This document shows positions 13,688-21,461 of a stretch of 35,262 bases of DNA, piece after piece. The notes beneath the pieces are model-generated. The model searched no databases and was not told the origin of the DNA. It worked only from the letters and a program-made list of their open reading frames with translations. The DNA is from a virus. Within the stretch, counting starts at the first letter, position 1, and each line of letters opens with the position of its first letter. The position numbers and the translations under genes were made by a program. The DNA is taken from positions 1-35,262 of the IMG/VR virus record IMGVR_UViG_3300037337_000041; one strand, written 5' to 3'.

Positions 13688-14896
13688 TTAGGTCGCAGAA
13701 TTCACATAGGCCTTCAGCGCAGCGGCGTCCAGCAGGTTCGAGCCGGTGCGAGTCCAACCGCAGAAACCAACCTGGCCATTCAGCGCGAAGGCCGAATCGT
13801 CAAAGCGGCGCAGGCTGGTAGAGCCTGCTACGTCACGGATGACAAACTGCGAGAAGTCACCGAACAGGATGGAACGTGCGTTGGCGGCCATGGCGGGCAT
13901 GTCGTCATTCACGGTATAGGCGTACTCGCACAGGGTGCTTGGCACACCGCCTGCGATGCCTTCGCCTGCGCCGGGGTTCCAGATCGGACGGCCCGTGGTG
14001 TCCTTGAGCTTGCGCAACACTGCCACAGACGTGTCCCGCAACATGAAGCGTGCACCGCGTGCGCGGTAGGCGCTGTTCACCGAATGCACCAAGTCCACCA
14101 GATCGTCATAGGTGACGGTCAGCGTCTGGCCGCTGCTGCCGCTTTTGCCGACAGTAGCGCGAGTCACGGCACCGAAAGGCTGGCCGCTGCCGGTGCCCAC
14201 GGTGTAGTGCTGGTTGCTGATTCGGCCCAGACGGGTTGCCAAGCGCTGCGTGACAAAAGACACGACGTCAATAGCGCTGTCCTGCACCAGCTCCCACGGC
14301 AATGCAATTTTCTTGGAGCTGTACTTGTACGGGTTGACGGCCACGGTGCCAAACGTCACATCTTGCCCACTGGCGGCAGCGTTTTCCGCCACGATCTCGC
14401 CCACTTCAGAAGTGCCATCGCTAGACGGGAAATTCATGGTGTTGCCGCCCGCCGTGCTCATGACTTGAGCGACTTCGCGCATACCGCCGAAGGCTTTCAT
14501 GGCGTCAACCACCAAGGCTGCGATTTCAGCGGGAACAGTGAACCCGCCTTCGGCGCTGGTGGTGGTGCTCATGGCGTTGCGGATGGCGACGGCCTGCTCA
14601 GCGGACACGTTGTTACCGTGGCGCAGGTACAGGGCGACAGCTGTCATCGCGTCAATGCCTTCGTCTTTTTGCTTGCCGGGCTTGCCGACATTCTCAAAGA
14701 AGGCATCAGCATCGAGTTCGCGCATCCGCTCGATGGACTTGATTTGAGCTTGGGTGCGCTCAATTTCGTTGGCGATGCCATCGAAAGTGGACTGCTCTTC
14801 AGCGGTCCAGGTTTGCGAGCCTTTTTCAGCAAGCTGATTCTTGGCGGTCGTGGCGAGGTGTGCGGTTTTCTCGCGCAACTGTGTAATGTTGTCCAT
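13688..14896 (-). CDS. Major capsid protein, HK97 fold
   Basis: A 402-aa protein. Residues 1 to about 108 are a helical scaffold-like delta domain (MDNITQLREKTAHLATTAKNQL ... IERTQAQIKSIERMRE), expected to be removed by the protease encoded just upstream. The mature part likely begins near RNAMSTTTSAEGGFTVPAEI (residues 106-125). Later blocks (PYKYSSKKIALPWELVQDSAIDV, GTGSGQPFGAVT, ILFGDFSQFVIRD) are typical of Phage_capsid. A ribosome site AAAGGTCC precedes the ATG. Exact cleavage site is inferred. Confidence 0.96.
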   Translation of the reverse strand: MDNITQLREKTAHLATTAKNQLAEKGSQTWTAEEQSTFDGIANEIERTQAQIKSIERMRELDADAFFENVGKPGKQKDEGIDAMTAVALYLRHGNNVSAEQAVAIRNAMSTTTSAEGGFTVPAEIAALVVDAMKAFGGMREVAQVMSTAGGNTMNFPSSDGTSEVGEIVAENAAASGQDVTFGTVAVNPYKYSSKKIALPWELVQDSAIDVVSFVTQRLATRLGRISNQHYTVGTGSGQPFGAVTRATVGKSGSSGQTLTVTYDDLVDLVHSVNSAYRARGARFMLRDTSVAVLRKLKDTTGRPIWNPGAGEGIAGGVPSTLCEYAYTVNDDMPAMAANARSILFGDFSQFVIRDVAGSTSLRRFDDSAFALNGQVGFCGWTRTGSNLLDAAALKAYVNSAT

Positions 14897-14915
14897 TTTG
14901 GACCTTTCAGGAGTG

Positions 14916-14936
14916 AAAAAGGGGCATCCGGCCCCA
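14916..14936 (-). terminator. Terminator-like hairpin between protease and capsid genes
   Basis: On the minus strand GGGGC (14936-14932), a 5-base loop, GCCCC (14926-14922), then TTTTT. Short but well-formed intrinsic terminator shape, located 20 bases before the capsid start. Confidence 0.6.
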
Positions 14937-14959
14937 ACGGTTTTCAGGCGCGAGAAGCG

Positions 14960-15685
14960 CTAGGAAAGTGCAAGCCGCAGTCGGTTGGTGTTGGCTGCGG
15001 CCATAAAAAAACCCGCTACAGAGGCGGGTTCGGGTGTGGGGTCTGCCGGTTGGTCCGGCGGTGGCGGAGGTGCCTTGTCGTAGGCCGACAGGTTCCAAGT
15101 GTTTTGCATGGCGGGCTTTTTGCCGATGCGGTCAACAAACCCATGGGCCAGCGCCTCTTCTGCTGTCATCCAGGTTTCCTGCTCCATCATGGCGGCGATG
15201 TCTTCGGGCTTTTGGCCGGTCTTCTCAACATAACCCGCAACAATGGTGCCCTCAACTTTTTCCAGCAGATCGGCGGTGTTGCGCATGTCGGTTTTGTCGC
15301 CGTAGGCCATGCCGCTGGCGTTGTGAATCATGAACAGCGCGCCCGATGCCATTTCAACTTCGCTGCAGGCAATGGCAATGCTGGTCGCAGCACTGGCACA
15401 CAGGCCGTCAATGATGGCAACCGTCTTGCCCTTATACGACTGAATGGCAGCGATGATGGCCTTGGACTCGAACACGTCGCCACCGGGGGAATTCACGCGG
15501 ATCGTCAGCGTCTCAGAGTCACCGGCCTGGGCAATGGCTTGAATCACGCTCATGGCCGACACGCCGTAATCGCTGCTGATGACGTCATAGACATAAATCG
15601 TGGCGTCGGCCTCGTTTTGCACCAGGTTCACCGGGCGCTTTTGACGCGCCAGGTTGTCTGTGTGCAGCTTCAGTAAATGCTTCAT
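14960..15685 (-). CDS. ClpP-like prohead protease (S14 family)
   Basis: A 241-aa serine protease that should trim the capsid delta domain and scaffold. The core follows ClpP: RVNSPGGDV (64-71), GLCASAATSIA with Ser98 as nucleophile, and ALFMIHNAS with His121. The third position falls in MMEQETWMTAEEA, where ClpP has Asp and this protein has Glu, as in many phage versions. A Pro-rich tail (APPPPPDQPADPTPEPA) and a short C-terminal segment follow; a hairpin is encoded within this tail. Its ATG overlaps the portal stop as ATGA. Confidence 0.93.
   Translation of the reverse strand: MKHLLKLHTDNLARQKRPVNLVQNEADATIYVYDVISSDYGVSAMSVIQAIAQAGDSETLTIRVNSPGGDVFESKAIIAAIQSYKGKTVAIIDGLCASAATSIAIACSEVEMASGALFMIHNASGMAYGDKTDMRNTADLLEKVEGTIVAGYVEKTGQKPEDIAAMMEQETWMTAEEALAHGFVDRIGKKPAMQNTWNLSAYDKAPPPPPDQPADPTPEPASVAGFFMAAANTNRLRLALS
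15004..15030 (-). terminator. Hairpin with T-run inside the 3' end of the protease gene
   Basis: Arms 15010-15016 and 15024-15030 (AACCCGC / GCGGGTT) with a 7-base loop; seven A's (15005-15011, part of them in the stem) give a T-run on the minus strand. It falls within the last codons of the protease, so it would act on the mRNA before the capsid gene. Confidence 0.55.
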
Positions 15686-16935
15686 GGGGTAGGTGCCTCG
15701 GTTTGGGGGGCAGAAAGCTGCGCGTCGCGTGGATCGAAAATCACATCACCACCGGAAACAGGTGCCATGCCACGGGTTTTTCGGACTTCGTTGACAGTCA
15801 TCCATCCCTGCCCGGTGCCAGGCCCTCCCAGCGCGGCGCGGTTGTAGTCCGCTTGGGCTTTGCTGTCGCCTTCGATCAGCGCGTCCCTGTCGAACTGGAG
15901 GAAGCGGCCCACGTTGCGCGGGAATAGTTTGCGGTTCAGCTCTTGCTCAATGCGAACCAGGTGGGGTTGCAGCGTGTAGGTAACGAAACCCCGGCTCATC
16001 GACTCCAGGCCGGTGCCGAAGCTGCTGCTGCTTGTCGTCTCGCCGATCATGTGCGGGGGGACACCAAAGGCGCGGGCAATATCAACGACTTGGAACCGGC
16101 GGGCTTCGAGCAACTGCGCGTCTTGGGCGCTGATGCTGAGTTCTTTGGCCTTCAGTCCCTCAGTCAGCACCAGTGGCAGGCGGTGAAAGTTGTCCGATCC
16201 GGAGTATTTGCGGACAAATGCACCCTGCAAGCGCTCGATTTGCTCGGCAGTCATCTTGGTGGGCGCTTCCAGGGCAATCGACGGGTGCGCGCCATTGGCG
16301 AAAAACTTGCCGCTGTAGTCGTCCATCGCCAGCGCATTGCCGGTGGCGTTTTTGGCCGCGTGCTGAATCACGCTCATGGATTTAATGCCGTCAAAGCCGA
16401 AGCCAGGAAAGTGCAGCACTTCGGCGGCCTCAAGCCAGGTGCTGATGCCGTAGTCAGGCAGGGTGACGTAGTAACGCACGCTCCCGTCAGGCTGTCGCAT
16501 CGGGCTGACACAGCCGTGCGGCATCGGCAGCAGCTCGCGCACGCTGTTGTTCGCTCCCCGGCGTATCCAGGTGAAGGCATCGCCGCGCAACAACTGCCCG
16601 GCGCTCACGCCCTCCCAGTGTGACGCGGCGGTGAATTGCAGGCTGGGCTGTTCGTTGAGCTTGTACCAAAGGTCATCACGCGGCTGGCGTATTTTTATGT
16701 CGCCGTCGGTGCGGTAGGCGTGAATCGGCAGCGTGGCGATGGCACCCGCGATCTTTTGGACGCAGGCAAACACCGCTGCGACGCGCATGGCTGACAGCGG
16801 CGTGACAGCCTGGCCGGATGCGGACGGCGTGACGCCGAAGGCCTCCATGATTTCAGGCGAGTAAGCGATATTTTCCGGGCGCGGATCTTCCCGCCGCCCG
16901 TTCAGCATGGCAGCAATGCGGGAAAATAGGGTCAT
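15682..16935 (-). CDS. Portal protein, HK97 type
   Basis: A 417-aa protein with the Phage_portal pattern: TPLSAMRVAAVFACVQKIAGAIATLPIHAYR near the N-terminus, then YKLNEQPSLQFTAASHWEGVSAGQLLRGDAFTWIRR, and ARAFGVPPHMIGETTSSSSFGTGLESMSRGFV toward the C-terminus. It forms the dodecameric DNA channel at one capsid vertex and is the start point for assembly and packaging. Both ends overlap neighbours by 4 bases (large terminase upstream, protease downstream). Confidence 0.95.
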   Translation of the reverse strand: MTLFSRIAAMLNGRREDPRPENIAYSPEIMEAFGVTPSASGQAVTPLSAMRVAAVFACVQKIAGAIATLPIHAYRTDGDIKIRQPRDDLWYKLNEQPSLQFTAASHWEGVSAGQLLRGDAFTWIRRGANNSVRELLPMPHGCVSPMRQPDGSVRYYVTLPDYGISTWLEAAEVLHFPGFGFDGIKSMSVIQHAAKNATGNALAMDDYSGKFFANGAHPSIALEAPTKMTAEQIERLQGAFVRKYSGSDNFHRLPLVLTEGLKAKELSISAQDAQLLEARRFQVVDIARAFGVPPHMIGETTSSSSFGTGLESMSRGFVTYTLQPHLVRIEQELNRKLFPRNVGRFLQFDRDALIEGDSKAQADYNRAALGGPGTGQGWMTVNEVRKTRGMAPVSGGDVIFDPRDAQLSAPQTEAPTP

Positions 16936-18668
16936 AGTTCGACAAAACCTTGGGTAATACCCGATGCTTCAGGGTTGAGCGACATCACGCCAGCCGCCAT
17001 GATGGCCGCGACGATCAGGTCAATCCGGCCCGTGGCCTTCTCTTTACTCGGCTTGCGGTTGCCCGCGTCGTCGGCGGTGCAGATTGCGTTGTTCGCGCAC
17101 CAGTTCATCACTGGGTGGTGCGGGTGCGCGATCTGGTTGTTCAAAAGCAGCGTTTCAAAGTGTTCAACAGCAGGACTCATGTCCTTGTAGCCCTGGCCGA
17201 AAGGCACCATGTCGGGCAGTGTGATGCCCTCGTCACTGGCCATCGCCAGTAAATCCTCTATGCGCCAGCGGTCGTAAGCAACAGATTGCACATCAAAAAA
17301 CTCGGACAGTGCGGACAATCGCTGCGCCACCATGCGCTTGCTGACGGCCCGGCCCGGCGTTGTTTCCAGGTAGCCCAAGGTTCGCCACTGCACGTAGGGC
17401 ACGCGGTCGTGGTCCGCCTTGCGCTGTAAATCTTCTTCGGGTAGCCATGCGAAGGGCACTAGCAACCACGGCTCACCATCTAGCACCGGCTCGACTAGGA
17501 GCACCAAGCCTGTCAGGTCGGTGGTGCTGGACAGATCAAGCCCACCCCATGCACGCCGCCCGCGCAACTCGCGCCAGTCAAATTCCCGGCCTGCTGCCTT
17601 CCAGACGTCGGCGCTAATCCACGGCGCTTCGGCCCCGGTCCACTCGCAAAAGTTCAGCCGCCGCACCATCGCCTCTTTAGACGGCATTCCACGCGCTTCG
17701 GTGACTTGTTCGCGCAGGTACTTGATGCCCGGCAAATCCGCATCCTGCAATGACGGGTTGCTTTTAAACCAGCACGCCTCGTCTTGAATCGGGTCGTCAC
17801 CTTCGTCGAGGCTGCAGATGAAGGCGAAAAAGCCATCATCTATCTTGTCGCCAGCCGCCACACTAGCGCCGTACTCGTGGTACGCCCAGCATGGCCCTAA
17901 CTTGTTGGAGCCGCTGTTCGTAATCATGAAAATCAGCGCCTGCTTGCGGCTCTTCGTGCCCGCCCGCATCATCTCCACCACCGTATTCGTCTTGTGCTCG
18001 TGTACCTCGTCAATCAACGCCATGTGCGGGCGTGGGCCGGATTGGCCGTCATCGCTGCTAATTGGCCTGAAAAACGAACCGGTTTGCAGGTAGGCCAGGT
18101 TCCAGATGTTTTGCCCGCCGCCCGATGTGGTTAGCCGCTTGGACAGCTCTGGCGACTGCTGCACCATTGCGACCGCATCGCGGAACAGGATCATGGCCTG
18201 ATCCTTTTTGGTTGCCGCCGCGTAGACTTCGGCCCGCGCCTCGCCATCAGCAGTCAGCCCTTTCAGGCCGATGCCAGCGGCCAGCGGGGATTTGCCCGAG
18301 CCTTTGCCGGTTTCAACGTAGGCCACCCGGAAGCGCCTGGTGCCGTCGCTGGCCTTCCAGCCAAACAAGCTGCCGATGATGAAACACTGCCAGGGTAGCG
18401 GATCAAAGGCTTTGCCCTCGTAGTCGCCGCCGTTTAGCTTTAAGACGTTGCGGTAAAACCGGATCGCCTTGTTTGACTCTTCCAAGTCCCACACCAGACC
18501 GCGCTTTTTGCCTTCCTTGATGTCCTTCAGGTGCCGGGCGCAAGCGTTGCGAATGTCTGGGCCTGCGATGCGCTGGCCGCCGTGCACCTCGCTGGCGTAC
18601 TGCGTGCAAGCGTCATCCGAAGAACTCTTTGGTGATGTCCTCGGCGCTTTGCTCATGGGGGGTCGCAT
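16932..18668 (-). CDS. Terminase large subunit
   Basis: A 578-aa packaging motor. Walker A is GKGSGKS at residues 121-127, Walker B is MALIDE at 216-221, and a coupling-type ITNSGS follows. The nuclease half starts with GGLDLSSTTDLTGLVLL (first acidic residue) and ends with a Lys-rich stretch and TGRIDLIVAAIMA (a later acidic residue). The family is Terminase_1 / HK97-like. The frame overlaps the small terminase gene by 56 bases; starting at the second Met (residue 5) would reduce this to 44. The long overlap suggests coupled translation. Confidence 0.95.
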   Translation of the reverse strand: MRPPMSKAPRTSPKSSSDDACTQYASEVHGGQRIAGPDIRNACARHLKDIKEGKKRGLVWDLEESNKAIRFYRNVLKLNGGDYEGKAFDPLPWQCFIIGSLFGWKASDGTRRFRVAYVETGKGSGKSPLAAGIGLKGLTADGEARAEVYAAATKKDQAMILFRDAVAMVQQSPELSKRLTTSGGGQNIWNLAYLQTGSFFRPISSDDGQSGPRPHMALIDEVHEHKTNTVVEMMRAGTKSRKQALIFMITNSGSNKLGPCWAYHEYGASVAAGDKIDDGFFAFICSLDEGDDPIQDEACWFKSNPSLQDADLPGIKYLREQVTEARGMPSKEAMVRRLNFCEWTGAEAPWISADVWKAAGREFDWRELRGRRAWGGLDLSSTTDLTGLVLLVEPVLDGEPWLLVPFAWLPEEDLQRKADHDRVPYVQWRTLGYLETTPGRAVSKRMVAQRLSALSEFFDVQSVAYDRWRIEDLLAMASDEGITLPDMVPFGQGYKDMSPAVEHFETLLLNNQIAHPHHPVMNWCANNAICTADDAGNRKPSKEKATGRIDLIVAAIMAAGVMSLNPEASGITQGFVEL

Positions 18669-19098
18669 TCACTTTTGATCGGGCTGATGGCGTCATGCCG
18701 AACTCCAGGGCATAACGCACCATGTCGGCCTTTGCTTTGTTTGCCGTCCCTACAAGCGGGTTTTGTATCGCTGTGCCGTTATGGGTCTTAACCATCAGCG
18801 CCCGGTTGTATTCGTCCTTGTCGGCCATGCGGGACAGCGCCCGCTCGGCCTGCGCCCACCGCCCGTAGGCTTGGCAGTACGCGGCCAGCACAGCACGGTC
18901 TAACTCCGTCATCAACCCAGCCCGGTAGAGCGTGCCGACTACGCGGCCCCATTCGACCTTAGCGTCAGTGTTCAGGAACTCAGGCGGCGTTGGCTCGGCC
19001 AGGTCTAGCTTGGCTTCTTTTTTGTTCAGCGCCCGCTTGCCGGGATTTCCCTTGACAAGTTTTAACGCCGTGGGCGACGGCTTGCGGCCTGAAGTCAA
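18613..19098 (-). CDS. Terminase small subunit, P27 family
   Basis: A 161-aa DNA-recognition subunit. It opens SGRKPSPTALKLVKGNPGKRALNKKE, the standard P27-family start, followed by a helical body (LDRAVLAAYCQAYGRWAQAERAL) and PLVGTANKAKADMVRYALEFGMTPSARSKV at the end. There is no ATG at the right place; the start is a TTG at 19098, which overlaps the methyltransferase stop as TTGA. The gene order TerS-TerL-portal is standard. Confidence 0.93.
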   Translation of the reverse strand: MTSGRKPSPTALKLVKGNPGKRALNKKEAKLDLAEPTPPEFLNTDAKVEWGRVVGTLYRAGLMTELDRAVLAAYCQAYGRWAQAERALSRMADKDEYNRALMVKTHNGTAIQNPLVGTANKAKADMVRYALEFGMTPSARSKVNATPHEQSAEDITKEFFG

Positions 19099-20297
19099 GT
19101 TGTGCAGTCGTTAAAAAAGCGACCGTCTGATTCAAGGGTCGCTTGCTTGCCGGTGAATTCCTGCCAGCGCTTCACGATCACGTCGCAGTAGACTGGGTCC
19201 AGCTCCATGCTGAGATTGACTCGACCAATTTTCTCGCAGGCGACAAGCGTGCTGCCACTTCCTCCGAATAGGTCAAGGACGACTGCGCCTCGTCGCGTTG
19301 TTTTATCAATGGCCTCTTCGGCCAATGCGACAGGCTTCTGTGTAGGGTGCTTGTATTCGGTTGCACCATCCTTCCCGACCTTCCATACGCTGCCAATGCG
19401 CTTACCAGTCAACTCTGCGCCTCGGTTGAAAACAAGTGCCATTTCGTAATCAGTAGAAAAGGTTTTCTTGAGATCGCCAATACCGCCGCCACCTTTTGAC
19501 CAGATGACCATGTTTGTCGGGAAGCCAAGCCCCTTTGTGCTATCAAGCCACTTGTCAATGACTTTCCATGTCGTCCAGATGAAAACCCAGCCAGTAGAGC
19601 AGGCAGCGATCACAGGGGTAATATCCAAAATCACATCGTCATTTTTCAGGACTTCAAACTTTGCGGACTTGGTACGCATGTTCGATTGGTAGCTAACGCC
19701 ATAAGGAGGGTCCGTGTTCACCATGTCGGCCATGTGGCCCTGAGTCAAAGCCTCAACCGCATCAATACTGGTCGAGTCGCCACACATAACCCGATGCTTA
19801 CCGCACAGCCAAACATCGCCAAGCTTTGTCACCGGCTCGGCAGGCACCTCCGGCACGGCGTCCTCGTCGGTCAAGCCTTCGGGAATCTGCTCGGGTGTCA
19901 GCGCGTCAATTTCTTCTTGCGTGAAACCGGTTAGACCAAGATCAAACCCCATCTCGCCAAGCTCTGAAAGCTCCAGCGCCAGCAGTTCGTCATCCCATCC
20001 GGCATTAAGCGCCAGCTTGTTGTCGGCAATCACATACGCCTTGCGCTGCGTGTCGGTCAGGTTTGACAGCATGATCGTCGGCACAACGTCCATCGACAGC
20101 TTGCGCGCCGCCAGTACTCGTCCGTGCCCGGCAATGATGCCGCCATCCTGGTCAATCAGGATTGGATTTGTGAAGCCGAACTCCTTGATGCTGGCCGCGA
20201 TCTGCGCCACCTGCGCCTCGCTGTGCGTGCGGCTGTTGTTGGCGTAGGGTATCAAGCCATCCAGCGGCAGGTACGTTATTTCTAGCTCGTCGGTCAA
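19095..20297 (-). CDS. ParB-domain / DNA methyltransferase fusion (beta-class N4/N6)
   Basis: A 400-aa two-domain protein. Residues about 1-100 are a ParB/Srx-like module (EITYLPLDGLIPYANNSRTHSEAQV, GGIIAGHGRVLAARKL). Residues about 160-385 are a methyltransferase with NTDPPYG (DPPY at 196-199) before the SAM-binding LDLFGGSGST (342-350), the beta-class order. It should add methyl groups to adenine or cytosine in phage or host DNA. No matching restriction enzyme is nearby, so it is an orphan, perhaps protecting the phage from host restriction or marking DNA for packaging. Target sequence cannot be read from the protein. Confidence 0.92.
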   Translation of the reverse strand: MTDELEITYLPLDGLIPYANNSRTHSEAQVAQIAASIKEFGFTNPILIDQDGGIIAGHGRVLAARKLSMDVVPTIMLSNLTDTQRKAYVIADNKLALNAGWDDELLALELSELGEMGFDLGLTGFTQEEIDALTPEQIPEGLTDEDAVPEVPAEPVTKLGDVWLCGKHRVMCGDSTSIDAVEALTQGHMADMVNTDPPYGVSYQSNMRTKSAKFEVLKNDDVILDITPVIAACSTGWVFIWTTWKVIDKWLDSTKGLGFPTNMVIWSKGGGGIGDLKKTFSTDYEMALVFNRGAELTGKRIGSVWKVGKDGATEYKHPTQKPVALAEEAIDKTTRRGAVVLDLFGGSGSTLVACEKIGRVNLSMELDPVYCDVIVKRWQEFTGKQATLESDGRFFNDCTT

Positions 20298-20426
20298 GTT
20301 GTAACCCCCGGTTCGTTTATCGCGGTTGTGAAAATAGAGGGTACCGGTCGGTTAACCGTTGCCGAACCCGTAGACTTTCACCCCCCCCTACCCTGCGTGA
20401 TGACTCGCGGATGGCAGTCAGTCACG
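20298..20426. other. Non-coding gap with clustered palindromes; candidate packaging (cos) region
   Basis: Between HNH and methyltransferase genes. It contains GGTACC (20340-20345), ACCGGT (20343-20348), the 10-bp palindrome CGGTTAACCG (20349-20358) and a run of eight C's (20381-20388). In HK97-like phages with an HNH protein next to the terminase, the cos site lies in this neighbourhood. I see no direct proof of cutting here. Confidence 0.3.
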
Positions 20427-20744
20427 TCAGGACGGCCTGTGGCGTGTGTCGTGCGCCACGGGGTAGCCGTCTAGCCCTATCGTCTCGCGGTGCCTGTAGC
20501 CCATGTCTGTCGCCGTTTTACGGGCGTGGCATCCGTTCGGCCCAGCGCAAAGCACCTGCACGTTGTCCTCGGTGTCCTCGCCCTTCGCTCCAGCGGCGTC
20601 CAGCGCAATGATGTGATCCAGCTCAAACCCTGCGGGGTATGCACACAGCCTGCCGCACATCGCGCAGCAAGGTGATGCGGCCCACACACGTAAGCGCCTA
20701 GCCTGTAATGTGCGGCCCCTAATGCGCTTGTCAGTCGTCTTCAT
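20427..20744 (-). CDS. HNH endonuclease (packaging-associated)
   Basis: A 105-aa HNH nuclease. Zinc ligands: C27-x2-C30 (CAMC) and C66...C72 (CAGPNGC). Catalytic signature: LDHIIALDAAG with Asp43-His44, Asn61 (DNVQVLC) and His73 (CHARKT). HNH proteins placed just before the terminase genes, as gp74 in HK97, work with the large terminase in cutting concatemers at cos. First gene of the late operon here. Confidence 0.92.
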   Translation of the reverse strand: MKTTDKRIRGRTLQARRLRVWAASPCCAMCGRLCAYPAGFELDHIIALDAAGAKGEDTEDNVQVLCAGPNGCHARKTATDMGYRHRETIGLDGYPVAHDTRHRPS

Positions 20745-20960
20745 GTCCTGGCCTTACATGCGGTCTAACGCGGTGCCTGCGCTGTAAGCCTGCCGTTGCG
20801 TCACTTGCCCAATACCGTGCAGCGCAGCACGGCGGAGAGACACAGCCGTTTGCCCGCGACTGTCGCCGAGTGGGTTTCAGCGTGATTCCGGGTTGACAGG
20901 GTGTGGGCGCTGACCTGGTTGGCACATGGCCGCGTAGTTGTGTGTCAGGCCCACGAACGC

Positions 20961-20990
20961 AAAAAAGCCGCCTGTATCGCTACGGCGGCT
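20961..20990 (-). terminator. tR'-like intrinsic terminator before the late operon
   Basis: Arms 20966-20972 and 20984-20990 (AGCCGCC / GGCGGCT), 7-bp stem with an 11-base loop, followed on the minus strand by a run of six T's. It lies about 25-55 bases downstream of the predicted late start site, so transcripts would normally stop before HNH. Confidence 0.7.
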
Positions 20991-21004
20991 GGTAAATTCT
21001 AGAG

Positions 21005-21017
21005 GTGGCTATGCCAC
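21005..21017. promoter_or_regulatory. Palindrome GTGGC-TAT-GCCAC in the late leader
   Basis: Perfect 5-bp arms around three bases, at the predicted transcription start of the late promoter. It could be an early-transcribed hairpin (pause or Q-loading element) or a protein site. Confidence 0.4.
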
Positions 21018-21021
21018 TGCA

Positions 21022-21050
21022 TAAATACTAACAGGTTTTTAGTGCGTCAA
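21022..21050 (-). promoter_or_regulatory. Candidate late promoter
   Basis: Minus-strand TTGACG (21050-21045), 17-base spacer, TATTTA (21027-21022). The -35 is close to consensus, the -10 weak (3 of 6). The predicted start is near 21015. It lies between the Q-position gene and the late genes, where lambda has pR'. Confidence 0.45.
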
Positions 21051-21059
21051 CCATCTTTT

Positions 21060-21437
21060 TCAAACTACACCCGCATCAATCAAGCGCCGCATCAACCGGT
21101 TGCGAGCCTCAATCAAGATGATGGTGCGCTCCTCTGCGTCATCCGGCAGACGGGGTGAACGCCACACAGCCACGCCAGTCACCAGGTTGCGCGCCTGCAA
21201 CTGCAACACGGTGCGGTGCGTCGGCTCCATGTCCATTACCTGCTCGTCAATCGTGGCCATCGTGCTGTTGTGCAGTGCACCATCAACGCCGTCGTCATCG
21301 TCCCGCGTCTTGTTAGGCTTGCCGCCCCTAAACATCGGCGAGGTGTTGATGCCGCCGACATGCTGATACCCAGCGGCCCAGCGGTGCCACGACTGAAGCA
21401 GATCGGACAGCAGGTTGTCGATTTCGTTGACCATCAT
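21060..21437 (-). CDS. Candidate Q-like late antiterminator
   Basis: A 125-aa protein: NEIDNLLSDLLQSWHRWAAGYQHVGG, a Lys/Asp-rich stretch with TRDDDDGVDGALHNSTMATIDEQVMDMEPTHRTVLQLQARNLVTGVAVWRSPRLP, then an acidic helix ending RLMRRLIDAGVV. The W-x2-W start, DDD cluster and helical HTH-like middle resemble phage antitermination proteins, but I cannot name the family with certainty. Position is the stronger evidence: last early gene, directly before a promoter-terminator pair and the terminase operon. It has the same GGGGAAAACATG leader as the next gene upstream. Confidence 0.6.
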   Translation of the reverse strand: MMVNEIDNLLSDLLQSWHRWAAGYQHVGGINTSPMFRGGKPNKTRDDDDGVDGALHNSTMATIDEQVMDMEPTHRTVLQLQARNLVTGVAVWRSPRLPDDAEERTIILIEARNRLMRRLIDAGVV

Positions 21438-21461
21438 GTTTTCCCCTTTATCCGTGCTGGC

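Larger units (their letters stand above)
20745..21059. other. Late-operon leader, 315 bases without a convincing gene
   Basis: Between the HNH start and the 125-aa Q-position gene. It holds a candidate promoter (21022-21050), a palindrome (21005-21017) and a strong terminator (20961-20990), all listed separately. From 20745 to 20960 I see only a low-quality Cys/Arg/Pro-rich open frame and no other signal. Confidence 0.6.

Noticed and set aside
13673-15676. 667-residue open frame on the plus strand opposite the capsid and protease genes
   Set aside because: It is the mirror of two strongly identified genes, low in complexity and rich in Gly/His/Val as expected from the antisense of GC-rich codons, with no family resemblance.
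20731-20925. 64-residue minus-strand frame upstream of HNH
   Set aside because: Arg/Pro/Cys-rich with no family pattern and overlapping the HNH start without a coupling signal.
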